From positions 1 through 24,279 of the forward strand of contig CAJMNH010000020.1 of the NCBI GenBank assembly GCA_905214725.1: a DNA stretch of 24,279 bases. The letters run 5' to 3'. This DNA comes from an uncultured bacterium. Its GTDB lineage: Bacteria > Bacteroidota > Bacteroidia > Bacteroidales > Rikenellaceae. The notes beneath the pieces are model-generated. The model was not told the DNA's origin, searched no databases, and saw only the letters and a program-made list of their open reading frames with translations. The translations under genes were made by a program, and so were the position numbers. Shown piece after piece: positions 16,432 to 24,088 of this stretch (position 1 is its first letter; the number at the start of each line of letters is the position of its first letter).

Positions 16432-18057
16432 ATGAAAGACTACAAAAGCGACTCGACGGAAGTTCTCGACCGTTTCGCGCGCGACAAGCGCAAACGCACG
16501 ACCACGTCCGAACGTATCGAACGTCGCCCCGGTCCCCGGCGTGATGCCGATGACACCCTCGGCGAACATGCCCCTCGGCGTGCTTCGTACAATCCTCACT
16601 TTACGGAAGACAACCGCCCCGTCGACGAGCGCCCGCGCCGCTCGGCAGGCGGTTCCAAATATGGCGAAGGCCGCTCCTCCGGGCACTATCAGGGCCGTTC
16701 GGGCGGATACGGCGGCAGCCGCGGCGGTTCGGAAGACCGTCCGGCTCGTCCCTATGCAAGACCGTCGGGCGCTCCGAGATACGGCGAGGGCCGCCCTTCG
16801 GGTCATTATTCGGATCGTTCGGGCGGGCTCGACGGCGGACACTCCGGTTCCGAGGAGCGTCCCGCACGTCCTTACGGCAAGAAACCTTTCGGCGCTCCGA
16901 GATACGGCGAAGGCCGTCCTTCGGGTCATTATTCGGATCGTTCGGGCGGGTTCGACGGCGGACATTCCGGTTCCGAAGAGCGTCCCGCACGCCCTTACGG
17001 CAAGAAACCTTTCGGCGCTCCGAGATACGGCGAGGGCCGTCCTTCGGGTCATTATTCGGATCGTTCGGGTGGGTTCGACGGCGGCCGCAGCGATTCGGAA
17101 GATCGTCCGGCCCGCCCTTACGGGAAAAAGCCGTTCGGCGGTTCGAAATACGGCGACAAGCCTGCTTACGGCAGAACGCCGGCGGGAAAGTTCGGGCCGA
17201 AAAGACCTTATGGCGAAGGCGGTGAACGCGCGGGCGCGCCGAAACGTTACGGAGCCAAGCCTGCGGGCGGATTCAAGCGCGACGAACGCCGCGGCGAGGA
17301 GCGGCCGAAGAGCTATCCGCGTTACAATCCCAATGTGCAGACGGGCGAGATACGCCTGAACCGCTTTATCGCCCAGTCGGGACTCTGTTCGCGCCGCGAG
17401 GCCGACGACTACATTCAGGCCGGACTGGTATCGGTCAACGGCGTGATCGTAACCGAGCTGGGAACCAAGGTGATGCCGACCGACGAGGTGAAGTTCAACG
17501 ACAGCCGCGTCGAGGGCGAGAAGAAGGTCTATCTGGTGCTCAACAAGCCCAAAGGCTATGTCACTTCGCTCGAGGATCCGCATGCCGACAAGACGGTGAT
17601 GGATCTGGTGAAGGGCGCCTGCGAGGAGCGCATCTATCCGGTGGGGCGTCTCGACAAGAATTCGCTGGGATTGCTTCTGTTCACCAACGACGGCGATCTG
17701 ACGCGTCAGCTGACCCATCCGTCCTACATGAAGAAGAAGATCTATCAGGTGTCGCTCGACAAGCCTCTCGCTCGCGCCGATATGGATCGGATCGTCGAAG
17801 GCGTTACGCTCGAAGACGGCGAGATCCACGCCGACGAGATCGCCTACGTCAAGGAGGACAAGGCCGAAATCGGGCTCGAAATTCACTCGGGCCGCAACCG
17901 TATCGTGCGGCGTATTTTCGAATCGCTCGGATACACGGTCAAGAAACTCGACCGCGTCTACTACGCCGGTCTGACGAAGAAGAATCTCAAACGCGGCGCA
18001 TGGCGTTTCCTTACCAAGGATGAGGTGATGCGTCTCAAAAGCGGCCAGTACGAATAG
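16432..18057 (+). CDS. RsuA/RluB-family pseudouridine synthase with long RG-rich repeat N-terminus
   Basis: This 541-aa protein isomerises a uridine in rRNA (most likely 23S, RluB-type) to pseudouridine. The C-terminal ~235 residues are a complete enzyme: an S4 RNA-binding domain at about 307-355 (IRLNRFIAQSGLCSRREADD, then VNGVIV), and a catalytic domain with KPKGYVTS, GRLDKNSLGLLLFTNDGDL (catalytic Asp408) and the closing GRNRIVRRIFESLGY motif. The first ~300 residues are a disordered, strongly basic, Gly/Arg/Ser/Tyr-rich extension. Its core is a tandem array of about four 41-residue units (residues ~74-236). Basic N-terminal extensions on RluB-type enzymes are common in Bacteroidota, but this repeat array is notably regular. 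The ATG at 16432 sits 22 nt from a promoter element. It is monocistronic, with a terminator at 18084-18113. Confidence 0.92.
   Translation: MKDYKSDSTEVLDRFARDKRKRTTTSERIERRPGPRRDADDTLGEHAPRRASYNPHFTEDNRPVDERPRRSAGGSKYGEGRSSGHYQGRSGGYGGSRGGSEDRPARPYARPSGAPRYGEGRPSGHYSDRSGGLDGGHSGSEERPARPYGKKPFGAPRYGEGRPSGHYSDRSGGFDGGHSGSEERPARPYGKKPFGAPRYGEGRPSGHYSDRSGGFDGGRSDSEDRPARPYGKKPFGGSKYGDKPAYGRTPAGKFGPKRPYGEGGERAGAPKRYGAKPAGGFKRDERRGEERPKSYPRYNPNVQTGEIRLNRFIAQSGLCSRREADDYIQAGLVSVNGVIVTELGTKVMPTDEVKFNDSRVEGEKKVYLVLNKPKGYVTSLEDPHADKTVMDLVKGACEERIYPVGRLDKNSLGLLLFTNDGDLTRQLTHPSYMKKKIYQVSLDKPLARADMDRIVEGVTLEDGEIHADEIAYVKEDKAEIGLEIHSGRNRIVRRIFESLGYTVKKLDRVYYAGLTKKNLKRGAWRFLTKDEVMRLKSGQYE
16651..17139 (+). 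repeat. In-frame tandem repeat array (120/123-bp units) in the pseudouridine synthase gene
   Basis: Four consecutive units start at 16651, 16771, 16894 and 17017, giving lengths of 120, 123, 123 and 123 bp. A fifth, degenerate unit starts at 17140. Each unit encodes a variant of YGEGRPSGHYSDRSGGFDGG followed by SGSEERPARPYGKKPFG. The two central copies are the most alike at DNA level, indicating recent duplication or gene conversion. Copy number is a likely site of strain variation by slippage or recombination. Confidence 0.93.
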
Positions 18058-18063
18058 CGCGTG

Positions 18064-18630
18064 CTATCGTGCGGGTATCGTATAACTCCTCAGCTCACGG
18101 CTGAGGAGTTTTTCTTTGCCGCCGGTAAGCCGGTCGAGCAGCGCATGAAAATGCGGCGAGTGATTGTGGTGGACGGTGTGACAAAGCTCGTGCAGCAGTA
18201 CGAAATCACGCAGATGCGGGGGGAGCGTCATTAAAAAAAGGCTCAGCGACAGATTGTTGTCGCCCGTGCAGGAGCCCCATTTGGTACGCGAAGCGCGGAT
18301 CGTCACCCGTCCGTAGCGGAACCCGTGAACCCGTGCCAGTTCGGCCACACGCAGGGGCAGCTCGGCTTTGGCCGCGCGGCGCAACGCCTCGATGTCACAG
18401 GGCGCAGGCGCGGGATGCGCCGCAGCGCGCGCCGTGAGCCGTTCGCGTGTCCGCACGATCCAGTCGGTCTTCGATTCCAGAAAGGCCAACGCGCGTTGGC
18501 GCGATACGCCGTAAGGAAAACTCAGCCGCACGACGCCCGATCCGCGCACCGAGAGCGAAATACGGCGTGCGCGGCGGGTCTGGCTGAGGACGATCTCGCC
18601 CAGCAGGGGATGCTGCAACGTGGTCTCCAA
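18064..18630 (-). CDS. YgjP-like (DUF45) zinc metallopeptidase
   Basis: This 188-aa cytoplasmic protein is of the YgjP/M48-related DUF45 type. The zinc motif HELCH is at residues 147-151 (Glu148 catalytic), followed by HHNHSPHF, where His157 is the likely third ligand. The family signature RTKWGSCTGDNNLSLS precedes it. The N-terminal segment METTLQHPLLGEIVLSQTRR matches the usual beginning of this family. I therefore chose the TTG at 18630, 2 nt after the stop of the upstream DUF4153 gene; no ATG is available and the frame open further upstream lies antiparallel-free inside that gene. Close spacing suggests translational coupling. The 3' end overlaps, on the opposite strand, the terminator hairpin of the convergent pseudouridine synthase gene. 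The physiological substrate of the family is unknown. Confidence 0.85.
   Translation of the reverse strand: METTLQHPLLGEIVLSQTRRARRISLSVRGSGVVRLSFPYGVSRQRALAFLESKTDWIVRTRERLTARAAAHPAPAPCDIEALRRAAKAELPLRVAELARVHGFRYGRVTIRASRTKWGSCTGDNNLSLSLFLMTLPPHLRDFVLLHELCHTVHHNHSPHFHALLDRLTGGKEKLLSRELRSYTIPAR
18084..18113 (+). terminator. Intrinsic terminator of the pseudouridine synthase gene, inside the opposite CDS
   Basis: AACTCCTCAGC (18084-18094) pairs with GCTGAGGAGTT (18100-18110) around TCACG, and a T-run continues to 18113. It starts 27 nt after the plus-strand stop. On the minus strand the same bases encode residues near LLSRELRS at the end of the metallopeptidase. Confidence 0.85.
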
Positions 18631-18632
18631 CG

Positions 18633-20354
18633 CTATTTCGTGTAGAATCTGTCGACGCTGAGGTCGGTGTAACGCTGTTTTGCACGCGATACGTCGGCCC
18701 AGCTGAAGGAGATGAGCAGTGAATCGGTGCGATAGACCAAGAGGTTGTCCGCCGAGTAGAGCGGGTCGTCGTCGGGCCGGTAGAGCAGTTGATCGCAGCG
18801 ATCGGTGAACAGATCGGGCAGCGAACGGCGGAGAAGTTCCCGCCCGTCGGGCAGCCACAGCCGCAGCGTGTCATTTGCGGTCGAGTAACGAGCCTTCGAT
18901 GAACCGCCATAGGATACGGGGTTGTAACAGTAGCGGTATCCGCCGATGTCGAGCGGCTCGCGGCGATTGTCGTCCGAGAACGTCTCCGAGGCTTCCACCA
19001 GATCGACCAGTGTGCCGTTCCGATAGCCCCAGCGGATGTAACTGCGCACCTCCGGGTTTTCGAAAGCATTGACGAATTCCGCCGAACGGTTGATGCCCAG
19101 CCTGCCGGTCAGTACCAGCGTGTCGTTGTCGTCGATGTAGTCGAGCGACGAATAGAGTTCGCGGTAGCGTTCGAAAAGGGTGGTGTCGCATTCGTCGATG
19201 CGCGTAAGGTCGAGCCGGCCGGACGCATCCAGCAGTTCCGTCTCAGCGGCCAGCCGTTGGACGCGTGCCGTCTGCGACCGCAGCGAAAGCGCCGAAGCCG
19301 AAAAGTAGGGGATATAGGCTGTCGTGAGAAAAAGTGCGAAAGCCGTGGCGGCGATGTAGTAGTACCGTGCGCTCTGCTGCGCGAAGAAAAGTCCGACGGC
19401 GACGGTCATGATCGCGCCGCAGACGATCAGATAGACACGTTGGTCGGTAAGTCCGTAGTCGGCGACGCGTTGCGCCACACCGGCCCAGAACAGCACGAGC
19501 GGCGGCAGCGCGAAACAGCTGATGCGGTCGAAGAACCAGTCGTAACGCCGCCGCACGACAAGCTCCTGCAACGCCTTGACGGCAAACAGCGCGATGGTGA
19601 AGCCGAAGACCAGATAAGCCACGCCGCCTTTGGGAAGTGTCCACGTAAAGCCGATTTGCAGGCAATAGAGGTAGAGGATCGCCGCGTAGACGAGCAGCGC
19701 CGGCGTGAGGATGTAGTTGAGCAACGCGTCGGTCGTTTTCGAACCGCGGGGATCGGCGTCCAGAAAGCGGTCGAGCATCGAGAGTGCGAGCAGCGGCCAG
19801 AGCGTGAGCCCCGTGAAACTGCCGGCATAAATGTCGACGTCGTTCGCCGCCGCATTCCAGATGCCGAAGATGTAGACGATGGAGTGGAAGATCGCCAGAA
19901 AGGCCAGCAGGGCGACGAGCGCGAATATTCCGCCGATCGCTCCGGCTTCGACATAGGCGAGCGTTTCGCCGACGAAGCGGCGGTTTTGCATCGCGCGGCG
20001 CGCCATGAGCACGCCCAGCGGTGCGAGTATTCCCACCGTGATGCGGAATTGATTCGTCTCGAACCATGCGTCGCCCATTGCCCACGAGAGCGCGGGAAGC
20101 AGCAGCAGCGCATAGTAGACGACTCGCCACGGCGCGGCCGCTTTTCGTGTCTGCGTTCCGGCGATCAATGCCGCGAAAAAAGTCAGCGGCATGATGCCGA
20201 TAACCGCGTCGGGCAGGTTGTCGACAATCCGTTCATGCGAGAGGATGGAGAGCGCAAAGGCGTAGAGGCTCAATGCCGTTTCGACAGGGTAACGCAGCGC
20301 GACCCGTGAAAACGAAACGGCCGTGTCGGTCAGAAATCTTTTCAGGCGGTTCAT
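18633..20354 (-). CDS. DUF4153-family integral membrane protein
   Basis: This 573-aa polytopic inner-membrane protein starts MNRLKRFLTDTAVSFSRVAL, followed by RYPVETALSLYAFALSI. About ten hydrophobic helices are spread over residues ~25-355 (for example GIFALVALLAFLAIFHSIVY and IVCGAIMTVAVGLFFA). The last ~200 residues are soluble and include a Tyr/Asp-rich segment (DLTRIDECDTTLFERYRELY). The layout and the YPVETAL opening match the DUF4153 family frequent in Bacteroidota; no biochemical function is established. The ATG at 20354 is well placed, with no Bacteroidota promoter match in the 166 nt before it. It is therefore probably read through from rlmB across the duplicated element. The metallopeptidase gene starts 2 nt after its stop. 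Confidence 0.78.
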   Translation of the reverse strand: MNRLKRFLTDTAVSFSRVALRYPVETALSLYAFALSILSHERIVDNLPDAVIGIMPLTFFAALIAGTQTRKAAAPWRVVYYALLLLPALSWAMGDAWFETNQFRITVGILAPLGVLMARRAMQNRRFVGETLAYVEAGAIGGIFALVALLAFLAIFHSIVYIFGIWNAAANDVDIYAGSFTGLTLWPLLALSMLDRFLDADPRGSKTTDALLNYILTPALLVYAAILYLYCLQIGFTWTLPKGGVAYLVFGFTIALFAVKALQELVVRRRYDWFFDRISCFALPPLVLFWAGVAQRVADYGLTDQRVYLIVCGAIMTVAVGLFFAQQSARYYYIAATAFALFLTTAYIPYFSASALSLRSQTARVQRLAAETELLDASGRLDLTRIDECDTTLFERYRELYSSLDYIDDNDTLVLTGRLGINRSAEFVNAFENPEVRSYIRWGYRNGTLVDLVEASETFSDDNRREPLDIGGYRYCYNPVSYGGSSKARYSTANDTLRLWLPDGRELLRRSLPDLFTDRCDQLLYRPDDDPLYSADNLLVYRTDSLLISFSWADVSRAKQRYTDLSVDRFYTK

Positions 20355-20381
20355 GATTGTCTGGGATTTAGGTTCATTTCA

Positions 20382-20515
20382 ACAGTCGTTTTCTGTGCTC
20401 GGCATAGCCCGCAAGCGGTTTCTGCCCTCGCTGATCGAAAACGTTCGTTTCACAGTCGTTTTCTGTGCTCGGCATAGCCCGCAAGCGGCCTCTGCTCTCG
20501 CTGATCGAAAACGTT
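20382..20515. repeat. Two-copy direct repeat, 70-bp period, between rlmB and the DUF4153 gene
   Basis: Copies at 20382-20445 and 20452-20515 share 61 of 64 bases. Similarity extends about 10 bases further left with one substitution and one indel. Within each copy CGTTTTC (20387-20393, 20457-20463) and GAAAACG (20437-20443, 20507-20513) form inverted ends of a 57-bp core that also contains GGC-ATA-GCC. It fills nearly all of the 166-nt gap between the two minus-strand genes. No coding role in the rlmB frame is seen, because rlmB stops at 20521. Confidence 0.9.
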
Positions 20516-20520
20516 GAAGG

Positions 20521-21261
20521 TTATTCGGCGTTGCCGATGCGCTGGCGGACGACTTCGAAGAGCATCACGGCTGCGGCTGCCGAGACGTTGAGCGACTCGA
20601 TGTGGCCGATCAGGGGAATGGCCAGCTGTTCGTCGCAGAGTTTGAGCACCTCCTTGGAGATGCCCGTCTCCTCGGCGCCCATCACAAGAACCGTCGGACG
20701 GCGAAAATCGGCGTCGTAAAGCAGCTTGCGGCTCTTTTCCGTGGCGGCGACCACCTGAAAGCCTTCGGCCTGCAACGTTTTGAGCGTGTTGCGGATCGAA
20801 CCGACGCGGCAGACGGGGATCGTGGCGAGGGCTCCCGCCGACGAGCGGATCGCTTCGGCGTTGACCGGTGCGGAGTTTTTGAGCGGCGCGACGAGCCCGT
20901 GCGCTCCGGCGCATTCGGCCGAGCGGGCAATGGCGCCGAAATTACGTACGTCGGTCACGCCGTCGAAGACCACCACCAGCGGCGTTTCGTCGTCGGGCAC
21001 GCGTTCCAGAATGTCTTCGAGCTGTACGTATTCGATCGCGGCGATCTGCGCCACGACGCCCTGATGGTTGCCGCGCACGAGCCGGTTGAGCTTCTCGACG
21101 GGAACCTCCTGCACGCGTACGTGGTGGCGTATGCAGAGGTCGCGCAGTTCGTTCATCAGCTGCCCTTCGGCGCCCTTGCGGATGTAGAGTTTCTCGATCT
21201 GCCTTCCGGCCTCGATGGCCTCCACCACGGGGCGGATGCCGAAAATCAGGTTGTTATCCAT
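20521..21261 (-). CDS. rlmB: 23S rRNA 2'-O-methyltransferase, TrmH/SpoU family (RlmB-type)
   Basis: This 246-aa SAM-dependent enzyme of the SPOUT class probably methylates the ribose of G2251 in the 23S rRNA P-loop. The N-terminal substrate-binding domain starts NLIFGIRPVVEAIEAGRQIE. The knotted catalytic domain has motif 1 DGVTDVRNFGAIARSAECAG, motif 2 VLVMGAEETGIS, and motif 3 IPLIGHIESLNVSAAAAVML, which supplies the SAM site and dimer interface. The length is typical. It lies 9 nt downstream of the flavin reductase-like gene in a minus-strand run. A related tRNA or other rRNA target cannot be excluded, as the family has several close specificities. Confidence 0.92.
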   Translation of the reverse strand: MDNNLIFGIRPVVEAIEAGRQIEKLYIRKGAEGQLMNELRDLCIRHHVRVQEVPVEKLNRLVRGNHQGVVAQIAAIEYVQLEDILERVPDDETPLVVVFDGVTDVRNFGAIARSAECAGAHGLVAPLKNSAPVNAEAIRSSAGALATIPVCRVGSIRNTLKTLQAEGFQVVAATEKSRKLLYDADFRRPTVLVMGAEETGISKEVLKLCDEQLAIPLIGHIESLNVSAAAAVMLFEVVRQRIGNAE

Positions 21262-21270
21262 AGTGTAATA

Positions 21271-21855
21271 TCATTTCGTTTTCAGGGCTCGCCCGACGAG
21301 CCGTTCGATTTTGCGTTTTGCGGCTTCGGGCAGATGTCCGTCGAGCGCTTTGGTGCCTGCGATCTCTACCGAGCGGATGTGTATGCCTCCCGTCGAGAGT
21401 ACTTCGCGCACGCTGCGCACGGCGCCCCTGCTTTGGCGGAAGAGCAGATTGAACGGCCACGGCGTGGTGCAGGCGGCGATGACGACGGCCTGCCGCCCTT
21501 TGAGACGCGGCTGCGGAATTCCGCGCGGGGATTCGCCCATGAAGACCGGCACGAGCCGTTCGAAGAGCAGTTTCAGCCGCGCGGCCATCCCGCCCCAGTA
21601 AGTCGGTGTCCCGACGACGAGCAGGTCGGCACGACGGATCGCTTCGCCCAACTCGTGCGCCGCATCGTGCGGCAACACGCAGACGCCGGTCATGCGGCAG
21701 CGCATACATCCCACGCAGGGAGCGATCGGCGCACGGTAGAGCTCGGCGGTAGCCGTTTCCGCTCCGGCTTGCCGGGCCGTCGCGGCCGCTGCGTCGAGCG
21801 CCTGCGAGACGATCCCCGTGGGGCGGGGCGATGCATTGAGCAGCAGTACGTTCAT
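21271..21855 (-). CDS. NAD(P)H-dependent flavin reductase / iron-sulfur flavoprotein-like protein
   Basis: This 194-aa flavodoxin-fold protein probably binds FMN and transfers electrons from NAD(P)H. It opens MNVLLLNASPRPTG, with the phosphate-binding loop NASPRPTG, and has the flavin-contact motif VVGTPTYWGGM (80-90). Four cysteines at 47, 50, 53 and 59 (CX2CX2CX5C) match the compact motif of iron-sulfur flavoproteins, so a [4Fe-4S] cluster is possible. Many annotated flavodoxin-family oxidoreductases share this pattern without proof of a cluster. The frame opens 10 codons earlier, but the ATG at 21855 begins the first beta-strand. It starts 7 nt after the ABC-F stop and ends 9 nt before rlmB, consistent with an operon. 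Confidence 0.85.
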   Translation of the reverse strand: MNVLLLNASPRPTGIVSQALDAAAATARQAGAETATAELYRAPIAPCVGCMRCRMTGVCVLPHDAAHELGEAIRRADLLVVGTPTYWGGMAARLKLLFERLVPVFMGESPRGIPQPRLKGRQAVVIAACTTPWPFNLLFRQSRGAVRSVREVLSTGGIHIRSVEIAGTKALDGHLPEAAKRKIERLVGRALKTK

Positions 21856-21862
21856 CGGAGGG

Positions 21863-23791
21863 TCAGGCGTTTTTGGAGATTTCAAGTTCGTAGGAGGCTT
21901 TCTCCCACTCGTGCATCAGATGGTCGTAGCGGGCTTTGAGATCGTTGTAAGCCTTGTAGTCCGCTTCGTCGTAGGCGGTTACGGCGGCGAATTTCGCATC
22001 GTACTCTGCAATCTTGCGCTCCGTTGCGGCCAGTTCCCCCTCGACGGTTTCGACGGCGCGGCGTAGCTTGCGCAGGAGTTTCTCCTGCTCTTTCTTTTGT
22101 TCGTAACTCTGCTTCGGCGCTTCGGTTTTCGGTGCGGCGGCAGGGACGGACGCATCCTTGCGTTCGACGTCGCGCAGCGAATCGAGTTTGCGCTTTTCGA
22201 GGAAGTAGTAGATGCCGCCCAGATACTCCTTCACGCCGCCGTCGCGGAACTCGTAGACCTTTTCGACCATGCCGTCCAGAAATTCGCGGTCGTGCGAAAC
22301 GACCACCACCGTACCGTCGTATTTCTGAATGGCGCGTTTGAGAATGTCTTTCGAGCGCATGTCCATGTGGTTGGTCGGTTCGTCGAGAACGAGCAGGTTG
22401 TAGGGTTCGAGCATCAGCCGCGCCATCGCCAGCCGCGAGCGTTCGCCGCCCGACAGCACCTTGACCTTCTTGTCGACGTCTTCGCCGCGGAAGAGAAAGG
22501 CGCCCAGAATGTCGCGCAGACGGGTGCGGATGTCGCCCACGGCCACGCGGTCGAGCGTGTCGTAGACCGTGAATTCGCCCTCCATCAGATCGTCCTGATT
22601 TTGCGCGTAGTAGCCGACGTTGACGTTGGCGCCCAGCCGGATCGAGCCTTCGGTCGGCGCGAGCTGGCCGATGAGCATGCGCGCGAAGGTGGTCTTGCCC
22701 TCGCCGTTGCGGCCTACGAGCGCGATCTTCTGTCCGCGCTCGATGGTGAAGTCGGCGCCCGAGAAGACGTGCTTCGCCCCGAACGACATGCCGGCCTCCT
22801 TCACCTCGGCCACGATCTGTCCCGAACGGGGCGCAGGCGGAAACTTGATGTTGAGCGTGGCGGCATCCTCCTCGTCCACCTCGATGCGTTCGATGCGTTC
22901 GAGTTGCTTGATGCGCGACTGCACCTGATTCGATTTGGTGGGTTTGTAGCGGAACTTCTCGATGAACTCCTCGGTCTTCTCGATCAGCCGCTGCTGGTTT
23001 TCGTAGGCGGCCATCTGCTGCGCGCGCCGGTCGGCGCGCAGAACGACGTATTTCGAATAGGGAACCTTGTAGTCGTAGATCTTGCCCAGCGACAGTTCGA
23101 CCGTGCGCGTGGTGACGTTGTCCAGAAAGGCGCGGTCGTGCGAGATTACGAGCACGGCGCCGTTGTAACTTTTCAGATAATCTTCGAGCCACTGGATCGA
23201 CTCGATGTCCAAGTGGTTGGTCGGTTCGTCCAGAAGAAAGATCGACGGACGGCGCAACAGCAGCTTGGCCAGCTCGATGCGCATGCGCCAGCCGCCCGAA
23301 AACTCGGAGGTGGCGCGACCGAAATCCGACCGCTTGAAGCCCAGTCCCAGCAACGTCTTCTCGATGTCGGCGTCGCGCGTCTCGCCGCCGAGGATGTGGT
23401 AGTGGTCCTGCGCGTCGTTGAGGCGGTGCAGCAACGCTTCATAGGCGGGCGATTCGTAGTCGGTGCGCTCGGCGATCTCGCGCGTCAGGTCGGCGATTTC
23501 GGCTTCGAGAGCGAGCACCTCCTTGAAGGCAGAGGCCGTCTCTTCGGCGAGCGTCGTCGTGTCGGCGACCTTCATCTGCTGCGGCAGGTAGCCCACCGTG
23601 CATTCGCCGTTTCTGGTAACCGTCCCCGACGTGGGCTGCTGTTCGCCGACGATAAGTTTCAGCAGCGTGGTCTTGCCCGCGCCGTTCTTGCCCACCAGAC
23701 CGATGCGGTCCTTGGGGTTGATCAGAAAGGAGATATTGTCGAACAGCGTCCAGCCGCCGTAACTTACCGTGAGATTATCGAGCGAAATCAT
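21863..23791 (-). CDS. ABC-F family ribosome-associated ATPase
   Basis: This 642-aa soluble protein has two ABC cassettes and no membrane segment. Such proteins bind the ribosomal E site and relieve stalled or poorly elongating ribosomes. Cassette 1 has Walker A GKNGAGKTT (34-42), signature FSGGWRMR and Walker B FLLDEPTNHLD. The interdomain linker contains KPTKSNQVQSRIKQLERIER. Cassette 2 has GRNGEGKTT, LSGGERSRLAMARL and LVLDEPTNHMD. Charged coiled coils close the protein (EKLLRKLRRAVETVEGELAA), as in Uup-like members. All catalytic residues look intact. The ATG at 23791 is chosen over an upstream in-frame ATG (23827) because homologues start MISLDNLTVSYGG. It is the first gene of the minus-strand run, with a -7 element 53 nt upstream. 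Whether it confers antibiotic protection cannot be judged. Confidence 0.93.
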   Translation of the reverse strand: MISLDNLTVSYGGWTLFDNISFLINPKDRIGLVGKNGAGKTTLLKLIVGEQQPTSGTVTRNGECTVGYLPQQMKVADTTTLAEETASAFKEVLALEAEIADLTREIAERTDYESPAYEALLHRLNDAQDHYHILGGETRDADIEKTLLGLGFKRSDFGRATSEFSGGWRMRIELAKLLLRRPSIFLLDEPTNHLDIESIQWLEDYLKSYNGAVLVISHDRAFLDNVTTRTVELSLGKIYDYKVPYSKYVVLRADRRAQQMAAYENQQRLIEKTEEFIEKFRYKPTKSNQVQSRIKQLERIERIEVDEEDAATLNIKFPPAPRSGQIVAEVKEAGMSFGAKHVFSGADFTIERGQKIALVGRNGEGKTTFARMLIGQLAPTEGSIRLGANVNVGYYAQNQDDLMEGEFTVYDTLDRVAVGDIRTRLRDILGAFLFRGEDVDKKVKVLSGGERSRLAMARLMLEPYNLLVLDEPTNHMDMRSKDILKRAIQKYDGTVVVVSHDREFLDGMVEKVYEFRDGGVKEYLGGIYYFLEKRKLDSLRDVERKDASVPAAAPKTEAPKQSYEQKKEQEKLLRKLRRAVETVEGELAATERKIAEYDAKFAAVTAYDEADYKAYNDLKARYDHLMHEWEKASYELEISKNA

Positions 23792-23844
23792 AGTGAAAAC
23801 AGGGTAAAACTTTTCGGTTCCGTACATGCGTGCGATTCCGACGA

Positions 23845-23852
23845 CAAAGGTA
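23845..23852 (-). promoter_or_regulatory. -7 promoter element upstream of the ABC-F gene
   Basis: CAAAGGTA on the plus strand reads TACCTTTG on the minus strand, matching TAnnTTTG, 53 nt before the ATG at 23791. No TTG lies at the -33 position. It would drive the five-gene minus-strand run. Confidence 0.5.
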
Positions 23853-24064
23853 GTGATTTAATCCGAGATATCGGTTTGCGGCGGGATTTTTACCGCGCGG
23901 CAGGGTTGTTTTCGGGCTGCGGGCTGCCGCTCTTCGGCTTTGGCCCAAGCGTGTCGATTTCAAAATTGTATTTTAGCGGGCCGGAGGCCTGCTCGACCGC
24001 ATCGTGAAAAGGCGGGAACATCCCGAACCTTCGATTCGGGAATTTTCTGCGAGCAGCAGGTTTA

Positions 24065-24088
24065 CCACCTTTTGATGCCAAAAGGTGG
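24065..24088. repeat. Perfect 10-bp stem inverted repeat
   Basis: CCACCTTTTG and CAAAAGGTGG flank an ATGC loop. A further partial copy of the motif (GCCAAAAG) follows at once, and AACCTTTTGG occurs at 24160-24169, so the core CCTTTTGG/CCAAAAGG recurs in this region. Confidence 0.7.

Noticed and set aside
16651..17165. Periodic repeats as a CRISPR array
   Set aside because: The period is a multiple of three, the units are contiguous without unique spacers, and they are translated in frame within one protein.
20382..20515. Two-copy repeat as insertion-sequence ends or attachment sites
   Set aside because: The copies are directly adjacent with only six bases between them, with no transposase or integrase nearby and no target-site duplication visible.
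22097..24007. 636-codon plus-strand frame opposite the ABC-F gene
   Set aside because: It is antisense to a complete ABC-F gene. Its composition (Val/Asp/His/Arg-rich) is the mirror of that gene's codons, with no domain.
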